A DNA stretch of 64,000 bases from Streptococcus pseudopneumoniae (lineage in GTDB: Bacteria; Bacillota; Bacilli; Lactobacillales; Streptococcaceae): contig NZ_JWAJ01000097.1 in the NCBI RefSeq assembly GCF_001068775.1, positions 1-64,000 of the forward strand. The letters are read 5' to 3'. Every line of letters begins with the position of its first letter. Within the stretch, counting starts at the first letter, position 1. The notes beneath the pieces are model-generated. The model saw nothing but the letters and a program-made list of their open reading frames with translations, was not told where the DNA came from and searched no databases. A program made the position numbers and the translations under genes. Below are positions 26,695 to 37,004 of this stretch, piece by piece.

Positions 26695-27333
26695 TTATTT
26701 CAATTTTGTCAATACTTTTTCGATATCTGCAAATACATCATTGATATCTTGATTACCTTCGATATCATGTACCAAACCTTTAGCACGATAGTGAGCAATA
26801 ATCGGTTCACCTTGGGCAATATTGACATCCAAACGACGTTTTACTGTTTCTGGTTTGTCATCTTCACGTTGATAGTAGTCTTCTTCTTTGTAATCAACTG
26901 GTGGATTGAAAACTTTGTGGAAAGTTTCGCCAGTTTCACGGTGAATGATACGACCACTCAAACGTTCGAGTAGGCATGATGGATCTACTTCAATATTGAT
27001 TACACCCTCAAGTTCAAGACCAAGGTCTACCAAAATTTGATCCAAAGCGTGGGCTTGTTCAATGGTACGAGGGAAACCGTCTAAGAGGAATCCTTTTTCC
27101 TTAATGTCACCTTGAGCCAAACGTTCTTTAACGATTCCGTTTGTAACTTCATCTGGAACTAACTCACCCTTATCAATGTATGACTTGGCTAGAACACCCA
27201 TTTCAGTTTGGTTAGCCATCGCAGCACGGAACATATCTCCTGTTGAGATATGAGCTACATGAAATTGTTCCACAATTCTAGCTGCTTGTGTTCCCTTACC
27301 TGCACCAGGTAATCCCATAATCAAAAGATTCAT
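26695..27333 (-). CDS. adk: Adenylate kinase
   Basis: Interconverts ATP + AMP and 2 ADP. The 212-aa protein has the P-loop [11 protein letters not shown] (7-17), AMP-binding STGDMFR, the LID (about 125-160, [15 protein letters not shown]) and [11 protein letters not shown]. The LID lacks the four-cysteine zinc site seen in some Firmicutes. It lies between secY and infA. Confidence 0.98.
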   Translation of the reverse strand: MNLLIMGLPGAGKGTQAARIVEQFHVAHISTGDMFRAAMANQTEMGVLAKSYIDKGELVPDEVTNGIVKERLAQGDIKEKGFLLDGFPRTIEQAHALDQILVDLGLELEGVINIEVDPSCLLERLSGRIIHRETGETFHKVFNPPVDYKEEDYYQREDDKPETVKRRLDVNIAQGEPIIAHYRAKGLVHDIEGNQDINDVFADIEKVLTKLK

Positions 27334-27358
27334 GATTCAAACTCCTTTTTTGTTTTTA

Positions 27359-27484
27359 AATAGAAGCAAAAATTCATTTCAACTCCTATTTAAGAACAAA
27401 ATAGAAGAGAGGAGTAAAAAATCTGACAAGGTCTTTGATTTTTACACTCCACTCTCTGAGCAATAGTGAATTTTATTTTCTATT
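27359..27484 (-). other. Long nested palindrome between secY and adk
   Basis: Outer arms AATAGAA (27359-27365) and TTCTATT (27478-27484), then AAAATTCA (27369-27376) with TGAATTTT (27467-27474). Inner arms are GGAGT (27411-27415) with ACTCC (27446-27450), and AAAAATC (27417-27423) with GATTTTT (27437-27443). It would fold as one extended hairpin in the operon mRNA. Confidence 0.65.
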
Positions 27485-27488
27485 ACAA

Positions 27489-28799
27489 TTATTCTGTTGT
27501 ATTCATAAAACCAACATATTTACGTTTCAATAGATAACCTTCCAATTGTTTGATTCCTTCAATACCTGTTGAGATAATGATCAAGAGACTGGTACCTCCA
27601 AAAGCAACGACTTCTGAAAGACCAAAGACATCCTTAGCCACAATCGGTAAAATAGAAATCACACCAAGGAAGAGTGAGCCGACTGTTGCGAGACGACGAA
27701 GAAGTTTTGACATATATTCTTCAGTCCCTTTACCAGGACGGACACCGTGAATGTAAGCACCGCTCTTTTGTAAATTCTCTGCTGCTTTCTCAGGATTAAT
27801 CTGTACAAATGTATAGAAGAATGTAAAGAGGATAATCAACAGAGCGTACAAAGCGATACCTGTAGGGGCTGTTGTAGATAGTAACTCCTGAGCACTACGT
27901 ACCCAGGCCCAATCAAGACCAGATGCACTTACAAATTGTAAAATTGCCGCTGGTGCTGCTGTAATTGAGCTAGCAAAGATAACTGGAATAACTCCTGCAG
28001 GGTTAATCTTCAATGGAAGATAGGAACTTGATGGTGCTCCTTGTGCTACCTTAGTATACTGAATTGGTATCTTATATTCAGCTTGTTGAACATAAGTTGT
28101 AAAGTAAACAATCAATAAGACTGCTACGATTAAGATAGCAACAAAAATGAGGGATGAAGTCAAGCGGTCGCTTGGTACGTTGACAAAATAGTCAACATAG
28201 ATACCCTTGATCATATCAGGAATTGAAGCAACAATCCCCGCAAAGATAATCATGGAAACACCATTCCCATAACCCTTATCAGTAATTTGCTCTCCCAACC
28301 AAGTTACAATCATACTACCCGCTGTTAGGATTGCTCCAATCACAAGGAAAACTTGTGGTGTTAGAGGAACAGTCAAAAGTTTGGCTCCAGATAAAGCATT
28401 AAAACCAGCTGTAATTCCGATAGATTGCACGAATGCAAGAACAAGGGCAATATATCGCGTTGCCTGGTTCAACTTTCTACGACCAACTTCCCCTTGTTTG
28501 CCCCACTCTACAAACTTTGGTAATAAATCCATTTGTAAGAGTTGGACAACGATAGAAGCAGTAATGTATGGACTAACACCAAGTGCAAAAACTGAAAAGT
28601 TTTTCATGGCATTACCAGACACCAAGCTCAACATATTTAGAAAAGATAGACCACTCAAAGCATTCAAGCTGTTGGCATTGACCCATGGAACTGTAATGCT
28701 AGTCCCGATACGGAAGACCAAAACGATAAAAATTGTAAAAAGAATTTTTGATCGAACTTGCTTGACCTTGAGAGCTTCTCTCAATAATTTAAAAAACAT
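27489..28799 (-). CDS. secY: Preprotein translocase subunit SecY
   Basis: Channel-forming core of the Sec translocon. The 436-aa protein has ten transmembrane segments and begins MFFKLLREALKVKQVRSKIL. The family signatures GVSPYITASIVVQLLQ near 76 and LPLKINPAGVIPVIFASS near 265 are intact. It follows rplO by 12 nt. Confidence 0.98.
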   Translation of the reverse strand: MFFKLLREALKVKQVRSKILFTIFIVLVFRIGTSITVPWVNANSLNALSGLSFLNMLSLVSGNAMKNFSVFALGVSPYITASIVVQLLQMDLLPKFVEWGKQGEVGRRKLNQATRYIALVLAFVQSIGITAGFNALSGAKLLTVPLTPQVFLVIGAILTAGSMIVTWLGEQITDKGYGNGVSMIIFAGIVASIPDMIKGIYVDYFVNVPSDRLTSSLIFVAILIVAVLLIVYFTTYVQQAEYKIPIQYTKVAQGAPSSSYLPLKINPAGVIPVIFASSITAAPAAILQFVSASGLDWAWVRSAQELLSTTAPTGIALYALLIILFTFFYTFVQINPEKAAENLQKSGAYIHGVRPGKGTEEYMSKLLRRLATVGSLFLGVISILPIVAKDVFGLSEVVAFGGTSLLIIISTGIEGIKQLEGYLLKRKYVGFMNTTE

Positions 28800-28811
28800 A
28801 GGTCACCTCTC

Positions 28812-29252
28812 TTAGATGACTTCTACTGAACCACCTTTAGCAGTGATAGCTTCTTCAGCTGATTTAGAGAATTTAGCTGCTTTCACAGACAATTTCTTAG
28901 TCAACTCACCGTTACCAAGGATTTTGATACCTGATTTTTCAGCTTTAACAATTCCTGCTTCGATAAGAACAACTGGAGTTACTTCTGCACCATCTTCAAA
29001 GACGTTCAATTGGTCAAGGTTAACAATTGCGTATTCTTTAGCGTTGATGTTAGTGAATCCACGTTTTGGAAGACGACGGAACAATGGAGTTTGTCCACCC
29101 TCAAAACCAAGACGTACTCCACCACCGCTACGAGCTTTTTGACCTTTTTGACCACGGCCAGATGTTTTACCGTTACCTGATGAAGTACCACGACCAACAC
29201 GGTTACGAGTTTTACGAGAACCTTCTGCAGGTTTCAATTCATGAAGTTTCAT
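28812..29252 (-). CDS. rplO: 50S ribosomal protein L15
   Basis: 146-aa large-subunit protein with a long Gly/Arg/Lys-rich N-terminal extension ([20 protein letters not shown]) that threads into 23S rRNA, and a globular C-terminal half. It lies downstream of a structured 146-nt gap after rpmD. Confidence 0.98.
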   Translation of the reverse strand: MKLHELKPAEGSRKTRNRVGRGTSSGNGKTSGRGQKGQKARSGGGVRLGFEGGQTPLFRRLPKRGFTNINAKEYAIVNLDQLNVFEDGAEVTPVVLIEAGIVKAEKSGIKILGNGELTKKLSVKAAKFSKSAEEAITAKGGSVEVI

Positions 29253-29288
29253 TATATATTTTCTCCTCTTTTGTAAAATGCTAGCGCC

Positions 29289-29391
29289 GATAAGAGAGAA
29301 AAGGTTGTCTCTCCTATCAACTCGCCTATACCTTTGTCATCAAAGATGACTATATCTAGTTTTAGGGGATGGTATACTGCACATCCCCTAA
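29289..29391 (-). other. Three successive hairpins between rpmD and rplO
   Basis: TTAGGGGATG/CATCCCCTAA (29362-29391, perfect 10 bp, starting 7 nt after the rpmD stop), GTCATC/GATGAC (29336-29350), and GAGAG/CTCTC with GATA/TATC (29289-29318). None carries a T run on the minus strand, so read-through is expected. Confidence 0.65.
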
Positions 29392-29398
29392 CATTTCA

Positions 29399-29581
29399 TT
29401 AGTTTACTTCTTCAACTGTTACCAAGTGAGATACTGCAGTGATCATACCACGGATTGCAGCGTTATCTTCTTTAATAACAGAGCTGTTCAATTTGCCAAG
29501 TCCAAGTGCTACAACAGTTTTACGTTGTGATGGAATGCGTCCGATTGGAGACTTAGTCAAAGTAATTTTAATTTGAGCCAT
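29399..29581 (-). CDS. rpmD: 50S ribosomal protein L30
   Basis: 60-aa protein [15 protein letters not shown]..., the usual size of the bacterial L30. The ATG at 29579-29581 follows AAAGGGGATAAA. A longer reading with 18 hydrophobic residues overlaps rpsE and is rejected. Confidence 0.97.
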   Translation of the reverse strand: MAQIKITLTKSPIGRIPSQRKTVVALGLGKLNSSVIKEDNAAIRGMITAVSHLVTVEEVN

Positions 29582-29594
29582 TTTATCCCCTTTC

Positions 29595-30089
29595 TTATGC
29601 CAAATCAGAAACTGAAATACCACGAAGGGCAGCAACTTCTTCAGCGCGTTTCAATTGTTTCAAACCTTCAACAGTTGCGCGAACAATGTTGATTGGAGTA
29701 TTTGAGCCAAGAGATTTAGATGTAACATCAGCTACACCTGCCAACTCGATAACGGCACGAACAGCACCACCAGCGGCAACTCCAGAACCTTCTACAGCAG
29801 GTTTCAACAATACTTTAGCTCCACCGAATTCTGAAATAACTTCGTGTGGGATTGTTGTTCCAACCATAGGAACTTCGATCAAGTTTTTCTTAGCATCTTC
29901 TACTGCTTTGCGGATTGCTTCTGGAACTTCTTGAGCTTTACCAGTACCAAATCCTACGCGACCGTTGTGGTCACCAACGACTACAAGAGCTGCAAAACGA
30001 AGACGACGTCCACCTTTAACAACTTTAGTAACACGGTTAACAGCAACTACGCGTTCTTCTAATTCAACTGCATTGTCTTTAAATGCCAT
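29595..30089 (-). CDS. rpsE: 30S ribosomal protein S5
   Basis: 164-aa protein involved in decoding fidelity and helicase activity. The N-terminal double-stranded-RNA-binding fold with [20 protein letters not shown]-type sequence (about 33-52) and the C-terminal [16 protein letters not shown] segment are present. Confidence 0.98.
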   Translation of the reverse strand: MAFKDNAVELEERVVAVNRVTKVVKGGRRLRFAALVVVGDHNGRVGFGTGKAQEVPEAIRKAVEDAKKNLIEVPMVGTTIPHEVISEFGGAKVLLKPAVEGSGVAAGGAVRAVIELAGVADVTSKSLGSNTPINIVRATVEGLKQLKRAEEVAALRGISVSDLA

Positions 30090-30106
30090 TTTCTAGTGTC
30101 CTCCTA

Positions 30107-30463
30107 TTAGAATTTCAATCCGTTTTCACGAGCTGCATCAGCCAAAGCTTTCACACGTCCGTGATATAGATATCCACCGCGGTCGAACACCACTTCTGAA
30201 ATACCTTTAGCGTTTGCACGTTCTGCAACGAGTTTACCGACAGCAACGGCTTGTTCAGTTTTTGTTCCTTTTGAAACTTCTTTGTCAAGAGTTGAAGCAC
30301 TTGCGAGCGTTACACCCGCTACGTCATCAATAACTTGAGCGTAGATGCCTGTATTAGAACGGAATACGTTCAAACGTGGGCGATCAGCAGTTCCAGAGAG
30401 TTTTCCGCGAACGCGACGGTGGCGTTTTTGGCGGAGTTTGTTTTTATCTGGTTTAGAAATCAC
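30107..30463 (-). CDS. rplR: 50S ribosomal protein L18 (GTG start)
   Basis: 118-aa 5S rRNA-binding protein starting (V)[18 protein letters not shown], with [19 protein letters not shown] and [23 protein letters not shown] at 30461-30463 follows AGAGGTGAAAACT. An upstream ATG reading adds 13 residues through that site. Confidence 0.96.
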
Positions 30464-30515
30464 AGTTTTCACCTCTTTAGTTTTAAATCGTGTGCTATGC
30501 ACAAAGTTGGAAATG

Positions 30516-30547
30516 ATATTGGTGGCTGAAAATCAACCACTCAATAT
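30516..30547 (-). other. Hairpin at the rplF stop codon
   Basis: ATATTG (30516-30521) pairs with CAATAT (30542-30547), and GTGG with CCAC inside, around a short AAAA loop. The stem reaches the rplF stop codon and fills the 83-nt gap before rplR. Confidence 0.55.
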
Positions 30548-31083
30548 TATTTACCTGTTTTACCTTCTTTAAGACGAACATATTCGCCAACGTAACGGAT
30601 ACCTTTACCTTTGTAAGGTTCTGGTGAACGAAGGCTACGTACGTAAGCAGCTGTTTGACCAACTACTTCTTTTGAAATTCCGCTAACAACGATTGTTGTT
30701 GGGTTTGGAAGTTCAAAAGTAATTCCTTCTGGAGCTTCAACTTCGTCTGGATGTGATTTACCAACAGCCAAAACAAGTTTTGATCCTTGAAGTTGTGCAC
30801 GGTAACCAACCCCACGCATTTCAAGTTGTTTCTTGAATCCTTCTGATACACCAATAACCATGTTGTTCAAAAGAGCACGAGTAGTTCCGTGGATAGTTTT
30901 CATTTCTTTTGAATCGTTTGGACGGTGAAGAGTTACTTCAGTACCTTCCACACGAATTTCAATATCTTTTGAGAACTCACGAGTAAGTTCTCCTTTAGGT
31001 CCTTTTACAGTTACAACGTTGTCATTGTTAGTGATTTCAACACCAGCAGGCAACACGATAACTTTATTACCAATACGTGACAT
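30547..31083 (-). CDS. rplF: 50S ribosomal protein L6
   Basis: 178-aa two-domain protein near the GTPase-associated centre. It begins [17 protein letters not shown] and ends with the signature [22 protein letters not shown]. Confidence 0.98.
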   Translation of the reverse strand: MSRIGNKVIVLPAGVEITNNDNVVTVKGPKGELTREFSKDIEIRVEGTEVTLHRPNDSKEMKTIHGTTRALLNNMVIGVSEGFKKQLEMRGVGYRAQLQGSKLVLAVGKSHPDEVEAPEGITFELPNPTTIVVSGISKEVVGQTAAYVRSLRSPEPYKGKGIRYVGEYVRLKEGKTGK

Positions 31084-31175
31084 GTTTTTATTCTCCTGTT
31101 AAATTGTCAGGCCTTGTCGGCCAGTTTTCACGGGGGGTTAAATCGATTTCTAGATTTAAAGGAATATTTAGGTTT

Positions 31176-31261
31176 CAATTTCAAAGTGAATCTAGGCATC
31201 GTCTCGCAGATATAACTTTGGGTTAGGCAAGAGACGATAACGACGAGTCACAAAGAAATTG
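31176..31261 (-). other. Nested palindrome between rpsH and rplF
   Basis: Outer CAATTTC (31176-31182) with GAAATTG (31255-31261), middle GTGA (31186-31189) with TCAC (31248-31251), inner ATCGTCTC (31198-31205) with GAGACGAT (31231-31238). All arms are perfect. The 86-nt unit fills most of the 189-nt gap. Confidence 0.7.
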
Positions 31262-31272
31262 GGAGCTAAATA

Positions 31273-31671
31273 TTACCAAACGTAAGCGATAACTTCTCCA
31301 CCAACGTTCTTTTGGCGTGCTTCTTTATCAGTAAGCAAACCTTCAGAAGTTGAAAGGATAGCAATTCCAAGACCGTTAAGTACTTTTGGAAGGTCTTCAC
31401 GTTTTTTGTAGACACGAAGTCCTGGTTTAGAAACACGTTTCAAGTTTGTGATAACTTTTTCACCGTTTGGTCCGTATTTAAGGAATACACGGATGATGCC
31501 TTGTTTGTCATCTTCGATGATTTCTACGTTCTTAACAAAACCTTCGCGTTTAAGGATTTCTGCAATCCCTTTTTTGATGTTTGATGCAGGTACTTCAAGT
31601 ACTTCGTGTTTTGCTTGGTTAGCGTTACGAATACGAGTTAGGAAGTCTGCGATTGGGTCAGTCATAACCAT
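31273..31671 (-). CDS. rpsH: 30S ribosomal protein S8
   Basis: 132-aa 16S rRNA-binding protein. It begins [20 protein letters not shown]. The C-terminal signature [21 protein letters not shown] is present, and it ends in IAYVW. The start is MVMTDP or MTDP, two codons apart. Confidence 0.98.
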   Translation of the reverse strand: MVMTDPIADFLTRIRNANQAKHEVLEVPASNIKKGIAEILKREGFVKNVEIIEDDKQGIIRVFLKYGPNGEKVITNLKRVSKPGLRVYKKREDLPKVLNGLGIAILSTSEGLLTDKEARQKNVGGEVIAYVW

Positions 31672-31788
31672 TTTATTTTTCTCCTCTTACTAGTAGTTTG
31701 CAAGTTGCACTTGCTAGTTAATGATTGAGCTAAGCTCAGATAGTATTGACACATTCAAATAAGATAACTCTCATTTGAACACGAGCTA

Positions 31789-31862
31789 CAACCTGGGCAA
31801 AAAAGATAGATTTGTCTTGGAGCATCGCTCCTGCACCAAATCTCCTATTTTTGCTATGGTTG
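31789..31862 (-). other. 74-nt near-continuous hairpin between rpsN and rpsH
   Basis: Paired arms in order: CAACC/GGTTG, GCAAAAA/TTTTTGC, AGATTTG/CAAATCT, GGAGC/GCTCC around an ATC loop. Twenty-four perfect pairs are separated by small bulges. Upstream in the same 213-nt gap, TTCAAAT (31754-31760) faces ATTTGAA (31773-31779). Confidence 0.72.
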
Positions 31863-31884
31863 TTACGCTTTTTGTATCATGATA

Positions 31885-32070
31885 TTACCAAGATGCTTTT
31901 GTTACACCAGGGATTTGACCTTTATATGCCAATTCACGGAAGCAAACACGGCAAAGTTTAAACTTGCGGTAAACTGAGTGTGGACGTCCACAACGTTCAC
32001 AGCGAGTGTATGCTTGAGTAGAGAACTTCGCTGGGCGTTTGTTCTTAGCAATCATAGATTTTTTAGCCAT
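31885..32070 (-). CDS. rpsN: 30S ribosomal protein S14 type Z (zinc-binding)
   Basis: 61-aa short form with CERC and CRVC zinc-knuckle pairs (about residues 24-43), as distinct from the longer zinc-free S14. It begins [16 protein letters not shown]. It follows rplE by 17 nt. Confidence 0.97.
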   Translation of the reverse strand: MAKKSMIAKNKRPAKFSTQAYTRCERCGRPHSVYRKFKLCRVCFRELAYKGQIPGVTKASW

Positions 32071-32087
32071 TAGTTATACCTCCTATA

Positions 32088-32630
32088 TTATTTTGCAAAA
32101 GGCATTCCAAGGCCTGTAAGCAATGCACGTGACTCTTCGTCAGTGTTAGCAGTAGTTACGATAACGATGTCAAGACCACGAGTTTTGTCAACGTCATCAA
32201 AGTTGATTTCTGGGAAGATCAATTGTTCTTTCACACCAAGTGTGTAGTTTCCGCGTCCATCAAATGATTTTGTAGGAACACCGTGGAAGTCACGTACACG
32301 TGGAAGTGAAACTGAAACCAATTTGTCCAAGAATTCGTACATACGTTCACCACGAAGGGTAACTTTTGCACCGATCGCAACACCTTCACGAAGACGGAAG
32401 CCGGCGATTGATTTTTTAGCTTTAGTGATAAGTGGTTTTTGACCTGAGATAAGCGCCAATTCTTCAGCAGCTTTTTCAAGGCTTTTAGCGTTTGATACAG
32501 CTTCACCAACACCCATGTTCAAAACGATCTTATCTACTTTAGGCACAGCCATCACTGATGAGTAGTTGAATTGTTCTGTCAAAGCAGGAACTACTTCATT
32601 AAGATATTTTTCTTTTAAACGATTTGCCAT
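32088..32630 (-). CDS. rplE: 50S ribosomal protein L5
   Basis: 180-aa 5S rRNA-binding protein of the central protuberance. [20 protein letters not shown] and [24 protein letters not shown] are family signatures. It ends in [11 protein letters not shown]. Confidence 0.98.
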   Translation of the reverse strand: MANRLKEKYLNEVVPALTEQFNYSSVMAVPKVDKIVLNMGVGEAVSNAKSLEKAAEELALISGQKPLITKAKKSIAGFRLREGVAIGAKVTLRGERMYEFLDKLVSVSLPRVRDFHGVPTKSFDGRGNYTLGVKEQLIFPEINFDDVDKTRGLDIVIVTTANTDEESRALLTGLGMPFAK

Positions 32631-32653
32631 TATACTTCTCCTTTCCTTCGTGA

Positions 32654-32959
32654 TTAATCAAGCACTTCGCCTGATTTTTTGTTGTAGCGAACTTTTTTAC
32701 CGTCTACAAATTTGTAACCAACACGACCAGCTACACCGTTTTTGTCCAAAACTTGAACGTTTGATACGTGGATAGCTGCTTCCTTCTCGATGATACCACC
32801 TTGAGGAAGTTCGTTAGTTGGACGTTGGTGTTTCTTAACGATGTTAACACCTTCAACGATAACTTTGTTTACTTTTGGAAGGGCAGTAAGGACAACAGCT
32901 TCTGTTCCCTTATCTTTACCAGCGATTACGCGAACTTTGTCGCCTTTTTTTACAAACAT
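32654..32959 (-). CDS. rplX: 50S ribosomal protein L24
   Basis: 101-aa assembly-initiator protein with a KOW motif ([19 protein letters not shown], about 4-23). It follows rplN after a 177-nt structured gap. Confidence 0.98.
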
Positions 32960-32993
32960 TTTTTTCTCCTTTTATTCTTACGCCCAATGGGCA

Positions 32994-33132
32994 CCCTGGC
33001 TTAGCCAGGGGACTGTGTTTGTTTGTTTTTGCTCTGTAAAAATTAAAGCAATCCTTCGTCAGTTTCAACTCACCTAACTTAAGTTATGCTTTCGTCTTAC
33101 TTCCTAGACTTGTTTTAATTTTCTTTGAGCAA
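32994..33132 (-). other. Structured gap between rplN and rplX: GC hairpin plus long palindrome
   Basis: CCCTGGC-tta-GCCAGGG (32994-33010) is a perfect 7-bp hairpin. A larger element has TTGCTC (33029-33034) facing GAGCAA (33127-33132) and AAAATTAAA (33039-33047) facing TTTAATTTT (33114-33122), enclosing about 66 nt. Confidence 0.62.
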
Positions 33133-33136
33133 TCAA

Positions 33137-33505
33137 TTAAAGTACTTCTGGAGCAAGTGACACGATCTTCATGAAGCCACCTTCACGCAATTCACGTGCA
33201 ACTGGGCCAAAGATACGTGTTCCGCGAGGAGTTTTATCTTCACGGATGATAACTGCTGCGTTTTCGTCAAATTTGATGTATGAACCATCAGCACGACGAG
33301 CACCTGATTTAGTACGAACGATAACTGCTTTAACAACGTCACCTTTTTTAACCGCACCACCAGGAGTAGCTTGTTTTACAGATGCCACAATAACATCACC
33401 GATGTTCGCAAATTTACGTTTAGAACCACCAAGAACTTTGATAGTCAAGATTTCGCGTGCACCGCTGTTGTCTGCGACTTTCAAACGAGTTTCTGTTTGA
33501 ATCAT
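33137..33505 (-). CDS. rplN: 50S ribosomal protein L14
   Basis: 122-aa intersubunit-bridge protein beginning [19 protein letters not shown], the universal L14 N-terminus. It also has [15 protein letters not shown] near 97. Confidence 0.98.
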   Translation of the reverse strand: MIQTETRLKVADNSGAREILTIKVLGGSKRKFANIGDVIVASVKQATPGGAVKKGDVVKAVIVRTKSGARRADGSYIKFDENAAVIIREDKTPRGTRIFGPVARELREGGFMKIVSLAPEVL

Positions 33506-33530
33506 TTCAGTTTTCTCCTTTCAGGTTTGA

Positions 33531-33791
33531 TTAGATGATAACCGCTTCTTCAACGACTTCTACAAGACGGAAACGTTTTGTAGCTGAAAGCGGACGAGTT
33601 TCCATGATACGTACGATATCACCTTCTTTGGCAACATTGTTTTCATCATGTGCTTTGTATTTTTTAGAGTAGTTAATACGTTTACCATAGACTGGGTGGT
33701 TACGTTTTGTTTCAACTACAACTGTGATTGTCTTGTCCATTTTGTCAGATACAACACGTCCAACAAGAACTTTACGATTATTGCGTTCCAT
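33531..33791 (-). CDS. rpsQ: 30S ribosomal protein S17
   Basis: 86-aa OB-fold primary binder of 16S rRNA. The signature [20 protein letters not shown] is present near 56-75. It follows rpmC by 24 nt. Confidence 0.98.
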
Positions 33792-33815
33792 TGAAATTTC
33801 TCCTTCCCTAGTCTA

Positions 33816-34022
33816 TTATTTCGCTTCAGATTGAACTGTTTTGATACGAGCGATTTGTTTTTTAACTTCTTTCAAGCGAGCTGTTTGTTCTAATTGACCA
33901 GTAGCAGCTTGGAAACGAAGTTCAAACAATTCTTTTTTCAATTCGTTTTCGCGCTTCGCGAGTTCTTCTTGAGAAAGACCACGAAGTTCTTTAACAAATT
34001 CTTTTACTTCATTAAGTTTCAT
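33816..34022 (-). CDS. rpmC: 50S ribosomal protein L29
   Basis: 68-aa two-helix protein at the exit tunnel. It begins [17 protein letters not shown] and has the conserved [16 protein letters not shown]. It lies 9 nt after rplP. Confidence 0.97.
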
Positions 34023-34031
34023 GCCTTCTCC

Positions 34032-34445
34032 TTATTCTGCTTCACGTTTTACGAATTTACATTTAACTGGCAATTTGTGGCTTGCAAGACGAAGCGCTTC
34101 GCGAGCGATCTCTTCAGATACACCTGCAACTTCAAACATTACTTTACCACGTTTAACTGGTGCTACCCAACCTTCAGGTGCCCCTTTACCAGATCCCATA
34201 CGAACCCCGATAGCCTTAGCTGTGTATGATTTGTGTGGGAAGATTTTAATCCAAACTTTACCACCACGTTTCATGTAACGAGTCATGGCGATACGAGCAG
34301 CCTCGATTTGGCGGTTAGTGATCCAGTGGCTAGTTGTAGCTTGAAGACCGTATTCACCGAATGCTACTTCTTTTCCACCTTTAGCTTCACCGCGCATTTT
34401 ACCACGGAATTCACGACGGTGTTTAACACGTTTAGGTACTAACAT
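34032..34445 (-). CDS. rplP: 50S ribosomal protein L16
   Basis: 137-aa protein near the A-site tRNA. It begins [19 protein letters not shown] and carries [18 protein letters not shown] and [14 protein letters not shown]. It lies 3 nt after rpsC. Confidence 0.98.
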   Translation of the reverse strand: MLVPKRVKHRREFRGKMRGEAKGGKEVAFGEYGLQATTSHWITNRQIEAARIAMTRYMKRGGKVWIKIFPHKSYTAKAIGVRMGSGKGAPEGWVAPVKRGKVMFEVAGVSEEIAREALRLASHKLPVKCKFVKREAE

Positions 34446-34448
34446 TGG

Positions 34449-35102
34449 TTATTTACCTCCTTTAGTGTTTTTACGAGCTGGAAGAACTTCACCACGGTAG
34501 ATCCATACTTTAACACCAAGTTTACCGTATGTAGTGTCTGCTTCTTCCCAAGCATAATCGATATCTGCACGAAGTGTGTGAAGTGGAACAGTTCCTTCAG
34601 AGTATCCTTCAGCACGGGCGATATCTGCACCGTTCAAACGACCTGATACTTGAGTTTTGATTCCTTTAGCTCCAGCACGCATTGCACGTTGGATTGCTTG
34701 TTTTTGTGCACGACGGAAAGCAACACGTTGCTCCAATTGACGAGCAATTCCTTCACCAACAAGGTGAGCATCCAAATCAGGTTGTTTGATTTCGATGATG
34801 TTGATGTGTACTTGTTTTCCAGTCAATTTGTTAAGTTTAGCACGAAGTGCATCAACGTTAGCACCACCTTTACCGATAACCATACCTGGTTTAGCAGTGT
34901 GAAGTGAAACGTTAACTTTGTTTACTGCGCGTTCGATTTCAATAGTTGAAACAGCTGCGTCAGCAAGTTCTTTTTGAACGAATTTACGGATTGCAAGATC
35001 TTCATGAAGGTAATCCGCGTATTCTTTTTCAGCATACCATTTGGCATCCCAATCACGGATGATGCCGACACGCATACCAATTGGATGTACTTTTTGACCC
35101 AC
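34449..35102 (-). CDS. rpsC: 30S ribosomal protein S3
   Basis: 217-aa mRNA-entry protein with a type-II KH domain ([20 protein letters not shown] near 76-95) and a C-terminal domain ending RKNTKGGK. It begins [20 protein letters not shown]. Confidence 0.98.
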
Positions 35103-35114
35103 GATTTTACCTCC

Positions 35115-35459
35115 TTATTTTTCTGCAACAGCCACAGTGATGTGAGCTGTACGTTTGTTGATTGGTGAAGCTGAACCTTTCGCACGTGGACGGAAACGTT
35201 TCATAGTTGGTCCTTCATTTGCGAATGCTTCAGATACTACCAAGTTAGCTTTATCCAAACCAAGGTTGTTTTCAGCGTTAGCTACAGCTGAGTTCAAAAC
35301 TTTCAAGATGATCTCAGCAGCTTTGTTTGGAGTGAATGTCAAGATTGCAATAGCATCGGCTACGCTTTTACCACGAATGTTGTCAAGAACAAGACGTGAT
35401 TTACGAGGTGAAACACGTACTGTACGAGCCATTGCTTTAGCTGAAGTAATTTCTGCCAT
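35115..35459 (-). CDS. rplV: 50S ribosomal protein L22
   Basis: 114-aa tunnel protein. The beta-hairpin that reaches the macrolide-binding constriction ([20 protein letters not shown]) is intact near 88-107, with no resistance-type insertion visible. Confidence 0.98.
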   Translation of the reverse strand: MAEITSAKAMARTVRVSPRKSRLVLDNIRGKSVADAIAILTFTPNKAAEIILKVLNSAVANAENNLGLDKANLVVSEAFANEGPTMKRFRPRAKGSASPINKRTAHITVAVAEK

Positions 35460-35470
35460 TTATGTTCTCC

Positions 35471-35752
35471 TTATTTTCTACGTGTTTTCTTGTCGTCTGC
35501 AGCGTGACCTTTGTAAGTACGAGTTGGTGCAAATTCACCAAGTTTGTGACCTACCATGTCTTCTTGGATGTAAACAGGTACATGTTTACGTCCATCATAA
35601 ACTGCGATAGTGTAACCAATGAAACTTGGGAAGATCGTTGAACGACGTGACCAAGTTTTGATAACTTTTTTCTTTTCGTCGTTAGCTTGAGCTTCAACTT
35701 TTTTCATCAAATGCTCATCGACGAAAGGTCCTTTTTTAAGACTGCGTCCCAT
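35471..35752 (-). CDS. rpsS: 30S ribosomal protein S19
   Basis: 93-aa head protein [19 protein letters not shown]..., with [20 protein letters not shown]. The ATG at 35750-35752 follows AAAGGAGAAAATATAAAA. A longer upstream reading of 16 residues crosses that site. Confidence 0.97.
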
Positions 35753-35856
35753 TTTTATATTTTCTCCTTTAAATGTTGTACCACAGCGGCTTGCGCTCAC
35801 AAGGAGCGCTACCGAGCTGGCGGAATTTCCTAGTTGCTTAAGCGACTAGTTTTAAA
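35753..35856 (-). other. Structured gap between rplB and rpsS
   Basis: GCGCTC-acaag-GAGCGC and CTAGTtGC-ttaa-GCgACTAG hairpins occupy the 104-nt gap. No promoter or T run is seen. Confidence 0.5.
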
Positions 35857-36690
35857 TTATTTCTCGTTGCGACGACGAACGATAAGTTTGTCAGATTTCG
35901 CTTTCTTGTTACGAGTTTTAAGACCAAGAGCAGGTTTGCCCCATGGAGTAGATGGCGCTTTACGACCAACTGGTGCTTTACCTTCACCACCACCGTGTGG
36001 GTGATCGTTAGGGTTCATTACAGAACCACGAACTGTTGGGCGGATACCTTTCCAACGGCTACGTCCTGCTTTACCAAGGTTTACAAGTCCATGTTGTTCG
36101 TTTCCGACAACACCAACTGTAGCACGACAAGTTCCAAGAATCATACGAACTTCGCCTGATTGAAGACGAACAAGAACGTATTTACCTTCTTGTCCCAATA
36201 CTTGAGCAGAAGCTCCAGCAGCACGGACCAATTCACCACCACGACCTGGTTTCAACTCAATGTTGTGAACCAAAGTACCAACTGGGATGTTAGCAAGTGG
36301 AAGAGCGTTACCTACTTTGATATCTGCTTCAGGACCTGAAACGATACGTTGTCCAACTTCAAGACCTTTTGGAGCGATGATGTATGCTTTCACACCGTCA
36401 GTGTAGTGTACAAGAGCGATGTTTGCAGAACGGTTTGGATCGTACTCGATAGTTTTAACAACTGCTTCAACGTTATCTTTGTTACGTTTAAAGTCAACCA
36501 AACGGTAGAAACGTTTGTGTCCACCACCTTGGTGACGAACTGTGATACGACCGTTGTTGTTACGACCAGCCTTGTTCTTCAAAGCAACAAGCAAAGTTTT
36601 TTCTGGTGTGCTTGTTGTGATTTCAGCGAAATCCAAAGAAGTCATATTACGGCGACCGTTTGTTGTTGGTTTATAAACACGAATTCCCAC
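35857..36690 (-). CDS. rplB: 50S ribosomal protein L2
   Basis: 277-aa protein needed for subunit joining and peptidyl transfer. The signature [20 protein letters not shown] with the key histidine is near 225-245. Family-normal length. Confidence 0.98.
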   Translation of the reverse strand: MGIRVYKPTTNGRRNMTSLDFAEITTSTPEKTLLVALKNKAGRNNNGRITVRHQGGGHKRFYRLVDFKRNKDNVEAVVKTIEYDPNRSANIALVHYTDGVKAYIIAPKGLEVGQRIVSGPEADIKVGNALPLANIPVGTLVHNIELKPGRGGELVRAAGASAQVLGQEGKYVLVRLQSGEVRMILGTCRATVGVVGNEQHGLVNLGKAGRSRWKGIRPTVRGSVMNPNDHPHGGGEGKAPVGRKAPSTPWGKPALGLKTRNKKAKSDKLIVRRRNEK

Positions 36691-36707
36691 GATATTTCCT
36701 CCTTAGA

Positions 36708-37004
36708 TTATTCAGCTTCAGCAGCAAACAACTCGATTGCTTTTGAATCAGCTGTAAGTGTGATGATAGCTTTTTTAGTTTTGTTAGTAAAACCAGTGTA
36801 ACGTCCAACACGTTTAGCTTTAGGTTTTACGTTGATTGTGTTAACATTTGCAACTTTAACACCTTCGAAAGCAGCTTCAACAGCTTGCTTGATCAAAAGT
36901 TTGTGCGCACGAGTGTCAACTTCAAATACATATTTGCCTGCTTCAAGTTGAGCCATTGAGCTTTCAGTGATAACAGGTTTTTTGATAACATCATACAAAT
37001 TCAT
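36708..37004 (-). CDS. rplW: 50S ribosomal protein L23
   Basis: 98-aa protein at the tunnel exit, the docking site for trigger factor and SRP. It begins [17 protein letters not shown]. Its ATG shares one base with the rplD stop (TAATG), indicating coupled translation. Confidence 0.98.

Noticed and set aside
29362-29391. Terminator after rpmD
   Set aside because: The 10-bp hairpin is strong, but the minus strand continues with AAAACTAG rather than a T run, and essential genes rplO to rplQ lie downstream.
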